DNA of 64,000 bases from CAYRGC01 sp964423795 (GCA_964423795.1 CAYRGC010000005.1:1-64000); one strand, 5' to 3'. Counted from the first letter of the stretch, positions 38,334 to 47,009 are shown. A program made the numbers and translations. The notes: generated by a model from the letters alone, not told the origin.

Positions 38334-38442
38334 GGACTGGTACGTTTCTTCCTATCGCTTGCTCAGGGAGGCCTACTCTCCCCGGACCGAGGTCCGTGGA
38401 TGCGGCCACCCACCTGGTTTCCAGGGACAAGCGTCCCCGTCC
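38334..38442 (+). ncRNA. Candidate structured RNA, rod-shaped, possibly 6S-like
   Basis: Non-coding DNA with nested pairing: outer stem GGAC..TACG (38334-38344) with CGT..GTCC (38432-38442); CGCTTG (38356-38361) with CAAGCG (38428-38433); GGCC (38370-38373) with GGCC (38404-38407); apical hairpin CGGAC/GTCCG (38383-38396); and side hairpin CCTGG TTT CCAGG (38413-38425). A long rod with an open middle and a small hairpin on the 3' side resembles 6S RNA, but no conserved 6S sequence proves it. SRP, tmRNA and RNase P signatures are absent. Confidence 0.35.
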
Positions 38443-38462
38443 AACGGCCGTTTGGACGTGAG

Positions 38463-38540
38463 GAAGTTACGGGTCACGAGTTACGGGTTTCGGGAACTTG
38501 TGGATTCTCGTAACTCGTAACCCGCAACTCGTAACTCACG
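38463..38540. repeat. Word palindrome upstream of dgt
   Basis: GTTACGGGTCACGAGTTACG and GGTTTCGGG pair with CTCGTAACTCGTAACCCG and CAACTCGTAACTC. Words CGAGTTACGGG alternate in both arms. It ends immediately before the TATACT box of dgt, and its words resemble those inside the FemAB-like gene. Confidence 0.7.
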
Positions 38541-38560
38541 GGTATACTCTCCTGTCCATC

Positions 38561-39643
38561 ATGACAAATCTGAGAGACCGACTGGAGGCAATGCAGGCGC
38601 TGCTCGCCCCGTACGCGATCCCGCACGGCGGCAGGCTGGGGCGCGAAACGCCGGAGCCGGAGGACCCCACACGCACGCCGTTCCAGCGGGACCGCGACCG
38701 CGTGATCCACGCCGACGCCTTCCGTCGCCTGCAAGGCAAGACGCAGGTCTTCCTAGCGGGGGAGGGCGACCACTTCCGCACGCGCCTCACGCACACCATG
38801 GAGGTCGCCCAGATCGCGCGGGACATCGCGAGGACGCTCCGGCTCAACGAGGACGTCGCAGAGACGATCGCGCTGGCGCACGACCTCGGCCACCCGCCCT
38901 TTGGCCACCGGGGGGAGCAGGCGCTCGACGCGTGGCTGCGCGCGCACGGGAGCTCCTTCGAGCACAACGCCCAGTCCCTCAGGATCGTGACGCTCCTGGA
39001 GGAGCACGCGGCCGGCGTTCCCGGCCTCAACCTGAACCGCGAGATCCTGGAGGGGCTCCAGAAACACGTGGAGACGGACCGCCCCGGGGGTCGCTCGCTG
39101 AGCATCGAGGCGCAGGCGGTGAACGTCGCCGACGAGATCGCCTACTGCGCCCACGACTGCGACGACGGACTGCGCGCCCGCCTCTTCACCCGCGAGGACC
39201 TGCTGCGGGCGGGGATCGCACGCCGTGCGGCCGAGCACGCGGAAGCGAGAGGCACCTCGCTGCGCGGCGCGCTCATCCATCTCCTCCTGGAGGACCTCTA
39301 CGTAGAGACGGCGAAGCGCCTGCGGAACGTCGCGAGCGTCGAGGACGCGGAGAGCAACCGAGCGCCGCTCGTCGGTTTTTCCGAAGGCACCACGCGCGAC
39401 CTCTCCGTCCTTAAGACGTTCCTCTGGGACCGCATGTACTCTCACGAGCGCGTGACCGCCGCGAGCGAGGCGGGACAAGGCGTGATCGAGGAGCTCTGCG
39501 ACCGATATCTCACGTCGCCGCCCGCGAAGGTGCTCGAGCTGCAACGGCGCACCGGAAGCTCGCTCCCCGACGCGGTGAAAGACTACGTCGCGGGGATGAC
39601 CGACGGCTTCGCCGTGGAGTCTCTGGGAGCGATGGGCGGTTAG
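38561..39643 (+). CDS. dgt: Deoxyguanosinetriphosphate triphosphohydrolase-like protein (HD domain)
   Basis: 360-residue HD-domain hydrolase that releases triphosphate from dNTPs. Metal ligands are seen in RTRLTHTMEVAQIARDIART and LAHDLGHPPFGHRGE; FRRLQGKTQVF and EAQAVNVADEIAYCAHDCDD are further family motifs. TATACT ends 12 bases before ATG 38561; longer upstream codons run through the palindrome and are rejected. It probably balances dNTP pools. Annotated as dGTPase-like because exact substrate preference varies across the family. Confidence 0.93.
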   Translation: MTNLRDRLEAMQALLAPYAIPHGGRLGRETPEPEDPTRTPFQRDRDRVIHADAFRRLQGKTQVFLAGEGDHFRTRLTHTMEVAQIARDIARTLRLNEDVAETIALAHDLGHPPFGHRGEQALDAWLRAHGSSFEHNAQSLRIVTLLEEHAAGVPGLNLNREILEGLQKHVETDRPGGRSLSIEAQAVNVADEIAYCAHDCDDGLRARLFTREDLLRAGIARRAAEHAEARGTSLRGALIHLLLEDLYVETAKRLRNVASVEDAESNRAPLVGFSEGTTRDLSVLKTFLWDRMYSHERVTAASEAGQGVIEELCDRYLTSPPAKVLELQRRTGSSLPDAVKDYVAGMTDGFAVESLGAMGG

Positions 39644-39645
39644 CG

Positions 39646-39718
39646 ATCGGCGATTGGAAAAAGGACGACAGAGGATCTGCCTGTACCTCTTTCCTCTCAT
39701 CACCAATCACTCGTCGCT
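39646..39718. repeat. Word palindrome between convergent dgt and M23 gene
   Basis: AGCGATCGGCGATTGG and AAAAAGGACGACAGAGG pair with CCTCTTTCCTCTCATC and ACCAATCACTCGTCGCT. It spans the whole gap between two stop codons and is well placed as a bidirectional terminator. Confidence 0.7.
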
Positions 39719-39720
39719 CC

Positions 39721-40731
39721 TCACTGCAAGGAGGGCAGATACGGCACCGCATCGATCGCCTTGCCGCCGACGTAGAGGCCGAAGTGCACGTGGGGACCCG
39801 TGGAGAATCCCGCTCCGGGCGTGCCGGGCATGCCGCCGGAAAAGCCGATGGCGTCGCCCGCGGCGACGAACTGCCCTGGCTTCACCGAGAACTTGGACAA
39901 GTGGCCGTAGAGCGTGGCGAATCCGCCCGGGTGCTCGATCGTGACGTAGTTGAAGCCGAGACCGTGATCGACCACGTCTTTCACCGTGCCGCTTGCGGCG
40001 GCGCGGACGATGGTGCCCTGATCCGTCGGGATATCGATGCCGAAGTGCTTGAACTTGAAGCGCTGCTCATACCCCGAATCGAGGAAGGTCGCGGAAAGTC
40101 CGTGCAACGGATCGACCGGCCAGGCAAGCACGATCTGCGCGCCCTGCGCGAGCTGGCTCTTGCCAAGCTCGACGCCGCGCCCGTCGGCTTCCCAGATCTG
40201 GTGCAGCGTCCCCAGCAGGAACTGCTCGGCCCTCTTCTCGTCCTGGAGGAGCGTAAGCAAGAGACGCGTGCTCTGGCGGAACTGCTCCTCGAGGCTCTCG
40301 TCGACGACGTCGCCGAGCTTCGCGCGCTGCTCCTTGAGCACCTCGAGCTCGTAGCGGATCACGTCCTCGCGTTCGCGCAGGAGCTGCTGCGCGGCGCGCG
40401 CCTCCATGGCGCGGCTCTGCGCGGTGGCGAGCTGCATCGCGAGCGAGGCGTCGATCGAACGGGAGGAGCTGCTGGCGGCGACGGGCGCGACGGGATGCTC
40501 GTCAATCTGCGTCGGGACGACGGACGGGAATCCATCCTCGTCCGAAACGGGCGAGGGAATCGCGGGGACGGCGACGGGAGACGAAGAAGACGATGAAGCC
40601 GCGATGAGCTGCGCCGCGGGGGCGACCATCGAGGCCGTGTTCTCGCTGAAGAGCACCGTCGCCCAACCGCTCGCCGCGGCGAGGAACAGGAACAACGTGC
40701 CGGGCCGAGGAATATGGATGTCGATGTGCAT
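39721..40731 (-). CDS. M23 metallopeptidase with coiled coil (EnvC-like)
   Basis: 336-residue envelope protein. An N-terminal anchor (TLFLFLAAASGWATVLF) is followed by a Ser/Pro linker, a coiled coil at about 105-170 (ARAAQQLLREREDVIRYELE) and a C-terminal M23 domain at about 215-335 with zinc ligands in HFGIDI and GPHVHFGLY. The coiled coil plus M23 layout resembles EnvC/NlpD-type hydrolases or amidase activators in cell separation. TATACT lies ten bases before ATG. Confidence 0.9.
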   Translation of the reverse strand: MHIDIHIPRPGTLFLFLAAASGWATVLFSENTASMVAPAAQLIAASSSSSSPVAVPAIPSPVSDEDGFPSVVPTQIDEHPVAPVAASSSSRSIDASLAMQLATAQSRAMEARAAQQLLREREDVIRYELEVLKEQRAKLGDVVDESLEEQFRQSTRLLLTLLQDEKRAEQFLLGTLHQIWEADGRGVELGKSQLAQGAQIVLAWPVDPLHGLSATFLDSGYEQRFKFKHFGIDIPTDQGTIVRAAASGTVKDVVDHGLGFNYVTIEHPGGFATLYGHLSKFSVKPGQFVAAGDAIGFSGGMPGTPGAGFSTGPHVHFGLYVGGKAIDAVPYLPSLQ

Positions 40732-40741
40732 GTATCGCGAC

Positions 40742-40747
40742 AGTATA
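40742..40747 (-). promoter_or_regulatory. -10 box of the coiled-coil M23 gene
   Basis: TATACT on the minus strand, ten bases before the ATG at 40731, with no Shine-Dalgarno between. Typical example of the short-leader start pattern. Confidence 0.65.
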
Positions 40748-40798
40748 CCAAAAAACCAGCTCCGGCTCCATGCCTGGGGACCGTGAAACGCGGTAATG

Positions 40799-41374
40799 TC
40801 AAGGACGGGATTTTCGCCTTCCGCCCGGTGTTTTCTTCCCGTTCGCGCTCGACTTCCTCATTCGCGAAACGGATGTCGCCAGCAACCGCGCGACGAGGAT
40901 CAAGAGGGCGAGGATGCCGAGCTTCGCCGGCAGGAAGACCTTGTCCCCGGAAACGTAGGGCTCGATCATAAACTGCGCGTCGCCGAAGCGATTCTCGACG
41001 AGAACGTCGATGACGTTGTCGCCGGAGCGCAGCGCGCGACCCAGGGGCAAAACCCCCTCCTTCGCGCACGACTCGAACGGCTCGAGATTGACCGTCTTGC
41101 CGTTGAGGCGGAAGTCGACCAGGCAATCGTCCACGGCGATGCGATAAAGAACGGGATGGATCGCCGGAAGCGTCATCACGAGGTGCACCTTCACCTGCGA
41201 GGACGCGTTCACGAGATACAGAGGCAGTCTTCCCTTGGTATCGATGCGCCCCTGATTGTACGTCAGACTGACCGCTGGACGCGCGAGCAACCAGAGCCCC
41301 TGCGAGAGGATCGCGACCGCAGCAACGAAAATCGGCAGTGCGCGGAGGCGCTCAGCCGGCTTGACGGACGCCAT
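40799..41374 (-). CDS. Hypothetical membrane protein, last gene of a four-gene operon
   Basis: 191-residue protein with an N-terminal membrane helix (LPIFVAAVAILSQGLWLLA) and a beta-rich extracytoplasmic domain (VKVHLVMTLPAIHPVLYRI, GDNVIDVLVENRFGDAQF). A second helix (LGILALLILVARLLATSV) and a basic C-terminal tail follow. ATG 41374 lies within the end of the preceding gene (23-base overlap), so translation is probably coupled. Its role is likely linked to the membrane glycosyltransferase at the head of the operon. Confidence 0.75.
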   Translation of the reverse strand: MASVKPAERLRALPIFVAAVAILSQGLWLLARPAVSLTYNQGRIDTKGRLPLYLVNASSQVKVHLVMTLPAIHPVLYRIAVDDCLVDFRLNGKTVNLEPFESCAKEGVLPLGRALRSGDNVIDVLVENRFGDAQFMIEPYVSGDKVFLPAKLGILALLILVARLLATSVSRMRKSSANGKKTPGGRRKSRP

Positions 41375-41849
41375 AGAGGTTCCTGAGGAAGGAGTACGCG
41401 GACGCGACGACGCGCGCCTTGGGGCGGCAACGGTATTTTCCGTCCCGCTCTTCGAGCCAACGCTTGCGAACGAGAAGTTCGAGGCGGGAAGAGAACATCC
41501 ATTCGAGGGGGTACCGGTCATCCAGCTCCGCATCGCTCAGCACGCCGCCCGCCTCCCAGAGCTCGCCGAGGATGCGCACGGAGAGGGAACGGTAGAGCCC
41601 GACGTACAGGTGAAGGTACGCGAGGACGAGGAAAGCGAAGAGCGGTATCCCGAAGCCGATCGCATCCGGCAGCGAGACCGCGGACGACGCGAGAACGAGA
41701 GCCGCGGCGGCAAAGAAGCAGGCGGCGGCGATCGCGACGAAGGCGAAGAGCCCCCTCATCGGGGTCGCGCGCCAGAGCAGCAGCTGCAAGAGGACGGTCG
41801 CGACGAAGGCGCAGCAGGGGATGCCGGCGAGGACGATGATCTCCTTCAT
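41352..41849 (-). CDS. Membrane protein with C-terminal winged-helix-like domain
   Basis: 165-residue protein: membrane helices over residues 1-80 (IIVLAGIPCCAFVATVLLQL, GLFAFVAIAAACFFAAAALV, FGIPLFAFLVLAYLHLYVG). A cytoplasmic domain follows with a winged-helix look (VRILGELWEAGGVLSDAELD, LVRKRWLEERDGKYRCRPKA). Its ATG overlaps the TGA of the preceding gene as ATGA. It resembles that neighbour in length, membrane topology and position of the helical domain, so the pair may be paralogues. Function unknown. Confidence 0.75.
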   Translation of the reverse strand: MKEIIVLAGIPCCAFVATVLLQLLLWRATPMRGLFAFVAIAAACFFAAAALVLASSAVSLPDAIGFGIPLFAFLVLAYLHLYVGLYRSLSVRILGELWEAGGVLSDAELDDRYPLEWMFSSRLELLVRKRWLEERDGKYRCRPKARVVASAYSFLRNLYGVRQAG

Positions 41850-42349
41850 CCTCCTTTTCCCAAACGGAACGTATTCTTGAAAAGAACGCCGAACTTGGCG
41901 CCGCGCTCGGCGGACGGAAGGAGAGTCCACCGATCCTCTTCCCGGCGGATGAGCCCCGCCTGTTCCATGGTGCGCAGGCGTCGCGCGAGCATTTCTTCCT
42001 TGCCGGTCCCCTCCGCGAATTCGCGCAGGATGTCTTCGACCGTCACCTCGCCCAAGCGATGCACGTCGGTGAGCAGCGTGTGCGAGAAGCCCCGATACGT
42101 CTTGAACATCAGCTCCATGTACCCGAGCGTCAGGAAGCCGAAGAGGAACGCGCCCGCGAGCGCGGCCTTCACCGGCGCTTCCGTCGCCACGCACGCCAGG
42201 ACGTACCCTAGGAACCCCGCGGCGAAGGCGAGAGCCAGCATCCGCATCATCCTCGACGGAACGGGGCGCGCGCGCATGACGAGCAGGTGCGCCAGGCCGG
42301 CGAAGGCGGCGGAAGCGAAGGCCATCAGATGGACGACGACGTATTCCAT
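41846..42349 (-). CDS. Membrane protein with C-terminal winged-helix-like domain (paralogue-like)
   Basis: 167-residue protein: membrane helices over residues 1-100 (YVVVHLMAFASAAFAGLAHL, LALAFAAGFLGYVLACVA, AALAGAFLFGFLTLGYMEL). A cytoplasmic segment reading VHRLGEVTVEDILREFAEGT, LARRLRTMEQAGLIRREEDR and WTLLPSAER matches the helix-turn-helix plus wing layout of small regulators. It starts three bases after the membrane glycosyltransferase stop. A membrane-tethered sensor or assembly factor is possible but unproven. Confidence 0.75.
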   Translation of the reverse strand: MEYVVVHLMAFASAAFAGLAHLLVMRARPVPSRMMRMLALAFAAGFLGYVLACVATEAPVKAALAGAFLFGFLTLGYMELMFKTYRGFSHTLLTDVHRLGEVTVEDILREFAEGTGKEEMLARRLRTMEQAGLIRREEDRWTLLPSAERGAKFGVLFKNTFRLGKGG

Positions 42350-42352
42350 GCG

Positions 42353-43978
42353 TCAGGGGGCCTGGAAAGCATAGACGTCGACGGCGTATCCGTCGGAGCG
42401 GTACGTCCTTTTCCAAAGCTGGGTGTACTGCGACTGCAGCGTCTCGAGCATCGGCTGGTTCCGGAAGAAGGGATAGGCGAGGAAATAGAGGGGTTCCCCC
42501 TTGGCGATCGGACCGAGTATCCAGGGCGACACCTCGTTGAGCGATTGGAAGTATCGCAGATGGCACGCGTTCTCCCGGCGCTTGGTCGGCTGATGCGTGT
42601 CGCAATCGACGGTCGGCAGCTCGAAGATCGCGTTTTTACCCACGACGAGCGGCGTATGAGGCGTCGGCTTGATATCGGCGAAAATCTTGCGGGTCAGGTC
42701 GTCGAGGCGGGTGAATTCCAGGTTATACGTCATCTCGTCACGGCGTTGCGTGCCGAAGAACGAGATCATGTCGAGCAGGTCATGATCGCCGAACGGAAAC
42801 GTCCCGAAGGCGCCTCGGGACACCGGATCGACCGTGCGAAAGCAGGAAACGACGAAGAGCAGGACCACCCCCCAAAGAACGCCGGCGCGGACGAGCCTCG
42901 AACGGAAGAGTCTCACCGCCGAAAAGCAGGCGCAGAGGATGAGCGGCGGATAGGCGGCGAGCACGTACCGCGTGTTGTTCCAGGGTCGTACGCGCGTGGT
43001 GAGATAGACCGTGCCCAGGAGCAGGAAAATGGCGAACAGCACGTCCTTGTTTTTCAGTTTTTTCGCGTCCCCGACGGACGGCGCGAGCCATGCCTGCGAC
43101 ACGAGCCAATGGAGGGATCCCGCGATGAGCAGGAGCAGCAGGATCCAGTGGAAGTTGAGAACGAAGATGTCGATCAAAAACGCCTTCATGCTGTTCGTGG
43201 GCGCCACATCGAAGAGCAACGCGGCATAGGACGAGAGGTCCTTCGCTCCGCCGTCCTTCCAGTACAGGGATCCCCCGACGCTGAACTGCACCCAGAGCAG
43301 GAAAGCGATGAGCGCCTCGACGGGGATCAGGAACGCGGGGCTCGCGCGCAGATAGCTCCAGGCGTTGCGGCGGACGGATTTGCGCGGCTCCCATACCTCG
43401 AACGCGGCGTACAGGACGGCGGTGAGGACGAGCACGCCGATGCCGGTCTCCTTCGAGAGGACCATGGCCGCGAAAGGCAGTGCCGCCGCGCCGAAGCGCT
43501 TCGCGAAGAGCAGGTCGAGACCGATGACCCAGAAGAAGACCATCGGCGTGTCCAGATTGATATGGAAGATGTGCGCGACCGCCACGGGAGTGAGGATGAG
43601 CATCGCCGCGGCGAGCGGGGGCATCCACGGATCATCCGTCCGCAGGAGCCGTCGGACGAGCCGCGCGAAGGAAATCCCCGCGGCGCAACCGAGGGCGATG
43701 TTGAACAGGTACACGAGCGCGACATTGCCGTAATCGAGCGCCTGCAGCGCGCCCACGAGAAGCAGGTACGCCGGCGCCCCGTGCGCCGCGCAGCGGAAGT
43801 TGGCGATGTCGAAGGATTTCTCGATGGCTTCCGTGGCGCACTTCAAGTAGGCGCCGCCATCCCAAAACGGAATGAAGCCGATGTGCGGCAACGTGACCGC
43901 CGCATACGCGCCGAGGACGAGGAGGAGACGCCAATGCTGAGAAAGCAAGCGCGGGATAGCCGCCTTGTATCGGTCCAT
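42353..43978 (-). CDS. GT-C-fold membrane glycosyltransferase (ArnT/PMT-like)
   Basis: 541-residue multi-pass protein with about 10-12 membrane helices. The first extracytoplasmic loop contains the acidic FIPFWDGGAYLKCATEAI expected of polyprenyl-phosphate-sugar-using glycosyltransferases. A later loop (RPWNNTRYVLAAYPPLIL) is also typical, and the C-terminal 120 residues are a soluble domain. TAAAGT lies nine bases before ATG. It heads a compact operon with two small membrane winged-helix-like proteins and another membrane protein. It probably decorates surface proteins or polymers. Confidence 0.82.
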   Translation of the reverse strand: MDRYKAAIPRLLSQHWRLLLVLGAYAAVTLPHIGFIPFWDGGAYLKCATEAIEKSFDIANFRCAAHGAPAYLLLVGALQALDYGNVALVYLFNIALGCAAGISFARLVRRLLRTDDPWMPPLAAAMLILTPVAVAHIFHINLDTPMVFFWVIGLDLLFAKRFGAAALPFAAMVLSKETGIGVLVLTAVLYAAFEVWEPRKSVRRNAWSYLRASPAFLIPVEALIAFLLWVQFSVGGSLYWKDGGAKDLSSYAALLFDVAPTNSMKAFLIDIFVLNFHWILLLLLIAGSLHWLVSQAWLAPSVGDAKKLKNKDVLFAIFLLLGTVYLTTRVRPWNNTRYVLAAYPPLILCACFSAVRLFRSRLVRAGVLWGVVLLFVVSCFRTVDPVSRGAFGTFPFGDHDLLDMISFFGTQRRDEMTYNLEFTRLDDLTRKIFADIKPTPHTPLVVGKNAIFELPTVDCDTHQPTKRRENACHLRYFQSLNEVSPWILGPIAKGEPLYFLAYPFFRNQPMLETLQSQYTQLWKRTYRSDGYAVDVYAFQAP

Positions 43979-44107
43979 CGGAACGATACTTTACAGCTTG
44001 GGGATACGACTTCGGGTTGACGCCGCCTCGAACGAGGGGTGGGAGGGACGAAGCCGCCGAAGGGGTGCCAAGGGCGCGGGCAACGGGTACAATGGGCAGC
44101 CCGGCCC

Positions 44108-45740
44108 ATGACAAGCAAACCGTCCGGTTTCGGCATGGAATTGCACGCCGCGTTCGCACAGGAACAGCAGCAGTTGCAACAGATGAGCCGGCATCAAGCG
44201 GTTCCCAAAAACAAATTCGCCAAACACCGCTTCGAGCTCTTCGCGGAAGGACCGCTCGAACGGCGGCTGCGCGAGGGCGCGACGGACGACGTCGTGCAGA
44301 AAGCCATACGCGATTTCATCAAGCGCGTGCGCGACGTCGCCGATCCCGACGACTATTTCTTCGACGAGCCGACGCATCGCAAGTACCTGGAGCAGCGTCA
44401 GCGCGGCGAACGGGCGGGCGGCGCGTGCCTCAACCACGCGTCGCTCGCGCTCGAGCAGCCCGACGTCATGCGGGCGGCGAACAACGCCACCGAGATCGAG
44501 CGGTTCGCGCTCAGAAAGGAAGCGGAGATGGCGCACATGCTTACCGAGCAGGTGCACGTCAGCTCCGGGAACGCCTGTCCGTCCTATTCGGCATCCCTCC
44601 CCACTGGTTCGCGCTCACGCGCAACGCCGGCGAGGCGTCGCTGCTCGCCGCGACGCTCTCGGGAATGCACTCGCGCCGCGGCGACGTCTCCACGCCCGCG
44701 TTCGCGGACGGCACGCACATCAGCACCATACTCAACATGCTGCTCGTGGGCGACGCGGGCAACGTGGGAGGACGCGATCCCTGGAGCGCGTACGCCAGCC
44801 ATTTCCAGCCCCGCGACCACGCCGGGATCGGCCGATGGCTGGGCCAGAACGGCTTCCTCGTGTTCGGCGCGCGCGGCAAGAAGCCAGCGAGGATCCAGGA
44901 GGAAATCCAGCGACAAGTCCTCGGTACGCCGAGCCGCCACGTCGTCCTCACGCACGTGAACCGCGCGACCGGCGAAGAGTTGCCCGTCCGCTCCTTGGGT
45001 CAATACATCAAGAAGGAAGGCGGCCTGGACTACCGCGTCATCGTCGACGGAGCCATGGCCATGGGAAACATCGACGTCGATCTCGGCGGACTCATGGCCG
45101 GCGACGCCGGCACCAAGAGCGTGGACTACTACATCGGCGCCCTGCACAAGGCCATGGGATGCCCCACGGTGGGCGTGCTGGCATTCGACGCGCGAACGCT
45201 GGTGGATTCGCCGGGATTCGATCAGCTGCGCAAGGCCCACGTGCACAGGAACCTGCCGGTGCTCCGCGGCATGTTCGATCCGTCGCTGAAGATCCAACCC
45301 ACGACGGAAGACGCCATCGGCCTGGGCGACCTGTGGGGAGCGCTCCAATCGATCGATAAGAAAAGGGATTGATTACTGATCACGAACGCCCCCGACAAGC
45401 CCACGATGACCGTGCGCCGCATGGCGGAGGAACGCCAACCCCTCAAAGACTTCTTCCTGCAGCAACTCCGGAGCGAACTTTTGGGATCCCCGCAGGTCAT
45501 CATGCAAGCGTTCCCGCTGAAGATGCCCGCAACGCCGTTCATCCACGCGTTCCGCCTTCCGGAAATCGACATGCGCGCCTACGTCGAGGAACTGAGCAAG
45601 CGCAGGATCTTCTGTACGTACATCGCGAGCCTGGACGCCGTGCGCGTTTCCTTCGATCAGGAACAAAAAAATCCGAACTCTCGCTCGCGGCGAAAGTCAT
45701 GGCGGATGAAGCCCGGGAAGCCCTCAGGAGAGCCACTTGA
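44108..45740 (+). pseudogene. Decayed class V-type PLP aminotransferase/lyase
   Basis: About 540 residues of one PLP-enzyme-like protein are spread over the frame with three lesions. The first frame (MTSKPSGFGMELHAAFAQEQ to EMAHMLTEQVH) shifts between 44545 and 44565, as if one base were missing. The second (QLRERLSVLFGIPPHWFALT, VIVDGAMAMG, SVDYYIGALHKAMGCPTVG with the PLP lysine) stops at TGA 45370-45372 but continues in the same frame (NAPDKPTMTVRRMAEERQPL). A run of seven A near 45664-45670 shifts again to the natural end AAKVMADEAREALRRAT. TACAAT lies 14 bases before ATG 44108. Confidence 0.78.
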
Positions 45741-46761
45741 GCAGCCGGATCACTCCCATCTTCGCCGGCTGGCGATGCGCGGGCACATCGTCGCCCCGCT
45801 TCAGCGTGGCGCGATGCTCGCGGTAGAACCCGTATGCTTTCCACAGCATGTCCTGGTTGGTCAGGGTGGGCTTCCACCCGAGGACGGATTTGATCTTGGA
45901 CGTGTCGAAGACGAAGTCCTCGGCGATCATCTTGTATTGGTACGGGCCCAGCGGGGAAAGGCCGAGACGGTACGCGAGCCGCATGGCGGGGAGCACGAAC
46001 GGCGCCGGCAGCGATGCGACGCGCGCGCCCGTTCCCGCGCGCCGGCACACGGACTCGTACAGCGCCCGGAAGCTCGGGACGTCGTCGGAACCGATGTGGA
46101 ACACTTCCGATCCTTTCCGCTCGTAGCAGCGCACGCAGGCCTCCGCGAGGTCCTCGGCGTAGATGAACTGGTAGACGTTCTTCCCGCCGCCCACGACCCA
46201 GACCTTCCGCCCCTCGTCGATGAACTCGAAGAGGATGGAAAGAAGCCCGAGACGACCGCTGTCGATGATCGTGCAGCAGCGGAGGATATCGACGTCGACG
46301 GCACTCTCGTACGACCGGAGGACGTTCTCGCCTTCCAGCTTGGACCTGCCGTAGATCTCGACCGGACACGGTTCGTCGTCCTCGCGGACGGGACGGCCCA
46401 TGGCGCGTCCCCAGAGGCAGTTGCTCGAGGTGAAGACGATCTTCCGCACGCCGTACTTCTTCGCGGCTTCCGCGATGTTCCGCGTGCCGTCGACGTTGCT
46501 CGTCCAGAGGAAGCCCTTGTCCCGCACCGCGTGGGCGAGCACCGCGGCGCAGTGGAACACGCCGTCGAACTTCCCCTCGGCGAACACGCGGTCGAGCAGC
46601 GCGGCATCGCGGATATCGCCACGGACCGACCGGAGGTTTTGGTGACGGTCCTCGTCCTCGCACAGATCGACGCTGACGCAGGAAAAGCCGCGACGCAGAA
46701 GCTCGCGCTTGAGGATTCCGCCGAAGAAACCGGATCCGCCGGTAACGAGAACGGATGGCAT
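45724..46761 (-). CDS. NAD-dependent epimerase/dehydratase (extended SDR)
   Basis: 345-residue Rossmann protein acting on nucleotide sugars or steroid-like substrates. The NAD site is SVLVTGGSGFFGGILKRELL. The active-site Ser lies near VFTSSNCLWGR, and YGRSKLEGE supplies the Tyr-Lys pair. ATG 46761 is chosen because the nucleotide-binding motif follows at once; GGTATAAGGAGAG upstream holds both a -10-like box and a weak Shine-Dalgarno. Its 3' end overlaps the decayed aminotransferase. The C-terminal region resembles 3-beta-HSD-type epimerases, so the substrate is uncertain. Confidence 0.88.
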   Translation of the reverse strand: MPSVLVTGGSGFFGGILKRELLRRGFSCVSVDLCEDEDRHQNLRSVRGDIRDAALLDRVFAEGKFDGVFHCAAVLAHAVRDKGFLWTSNVDGTRNIAEAAKKYGVRKIVFTSSNCLWGRAMGRPVREDDEPCPVEIYGRSKLEGENVLRSYESAVDVDILRCCTIIDSGRLGLLSILFEFIDEGRKVWVVGGGKNVYQFIYAEDLAEACVRCYERKGSEVFHIGSDDVPSFRALYESVCRRAGTGARVASLPAPFVLPAMRLAYRLGLSPLGPYQYKMIAEDFVFDTSKIKSVLGWKPTLTNQDMLWKAYGFYREHRATLKRGDDVPAHRQPAKMGVIRLLKWLS

Positions 46762-46811
46762 CCGGCTCTCCTTATACCACGGGGAATCCGGCATCCATAC
46801 ATCATGATGAT

Positions 46812-46953
46812 TGGCAGGCGCGGCAGGGATCCCTTCGTCTCGTTCGCCTATCGGCTCACTCGCTCAGGGTAAACTTCCCACTGTCAGCAAATCATTGTTC
46901 ATTAACGATTGTCATCCTGAGCCTGACGAAGGATGGCAGGCGCGGCAGGGATC
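46812..46953 (-). repeat. tRNA-Trp 3'-tail duplication with core repeat
   Basis: The 20-base 3' end of tRNA-Trp (plus-strand TGGCAGGCGCGGCAGGGATC, 46934-46953) is repeated exactly at 46812-46831. Between the copies, on the tRNA sense strand, lie a reverse-orientation core (TCCTTCGTCAGGCTCAGG, ATGACA) directly after the CCA, about 45 bases of AT-rich filler, and a forward core variant. The variant has a central hairpin (CCCTGAGCGAGTGAGCC, GATA, GGCGAACGAGACGAAGGG) whose right edge abuts the tail copy. Confidence 0.88.
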
Positions 46954-47009
46954 GAACCCGCGACCCTCGGTTTTGGAGACCGATGCTCTACCAGCTGAGC
47001 TACGCGCCT
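46934..47009 (-). tRNA. tRNA-Trp (CCA)
   Basis: 76-nt cloverleaf on the minus strand: acceptor AGGCGCG/CGCGCCT, D-arm GCTCAGCTGGTAGAGC, anticodon stem TCGGT/ACCGA around CTCCAAA giving CCA for UGG, T-loop TTCGATC, encoded CCA end. A displaced copy of its last 20 bases lies 122 bases downstream. Confidence 0.98.

Noticed and set aside
38334..38442. SRP RNA, tmRNA or RNase P RNA
   Set aside because: The diagnostic SRP GGAAG/AGCAGC, tmRNA tRNA-like ends and RNase P GAGGAAAGTCC-type motifs are absent.
45370..45372. In-frame TGA read as glycine or tryptophan (recoded genetic code)
   Set aside because: Many intact genes here end in TGA, no other long gene has an internal TGA, and the same gene carries two frameshifts, so decay is the better explanation.
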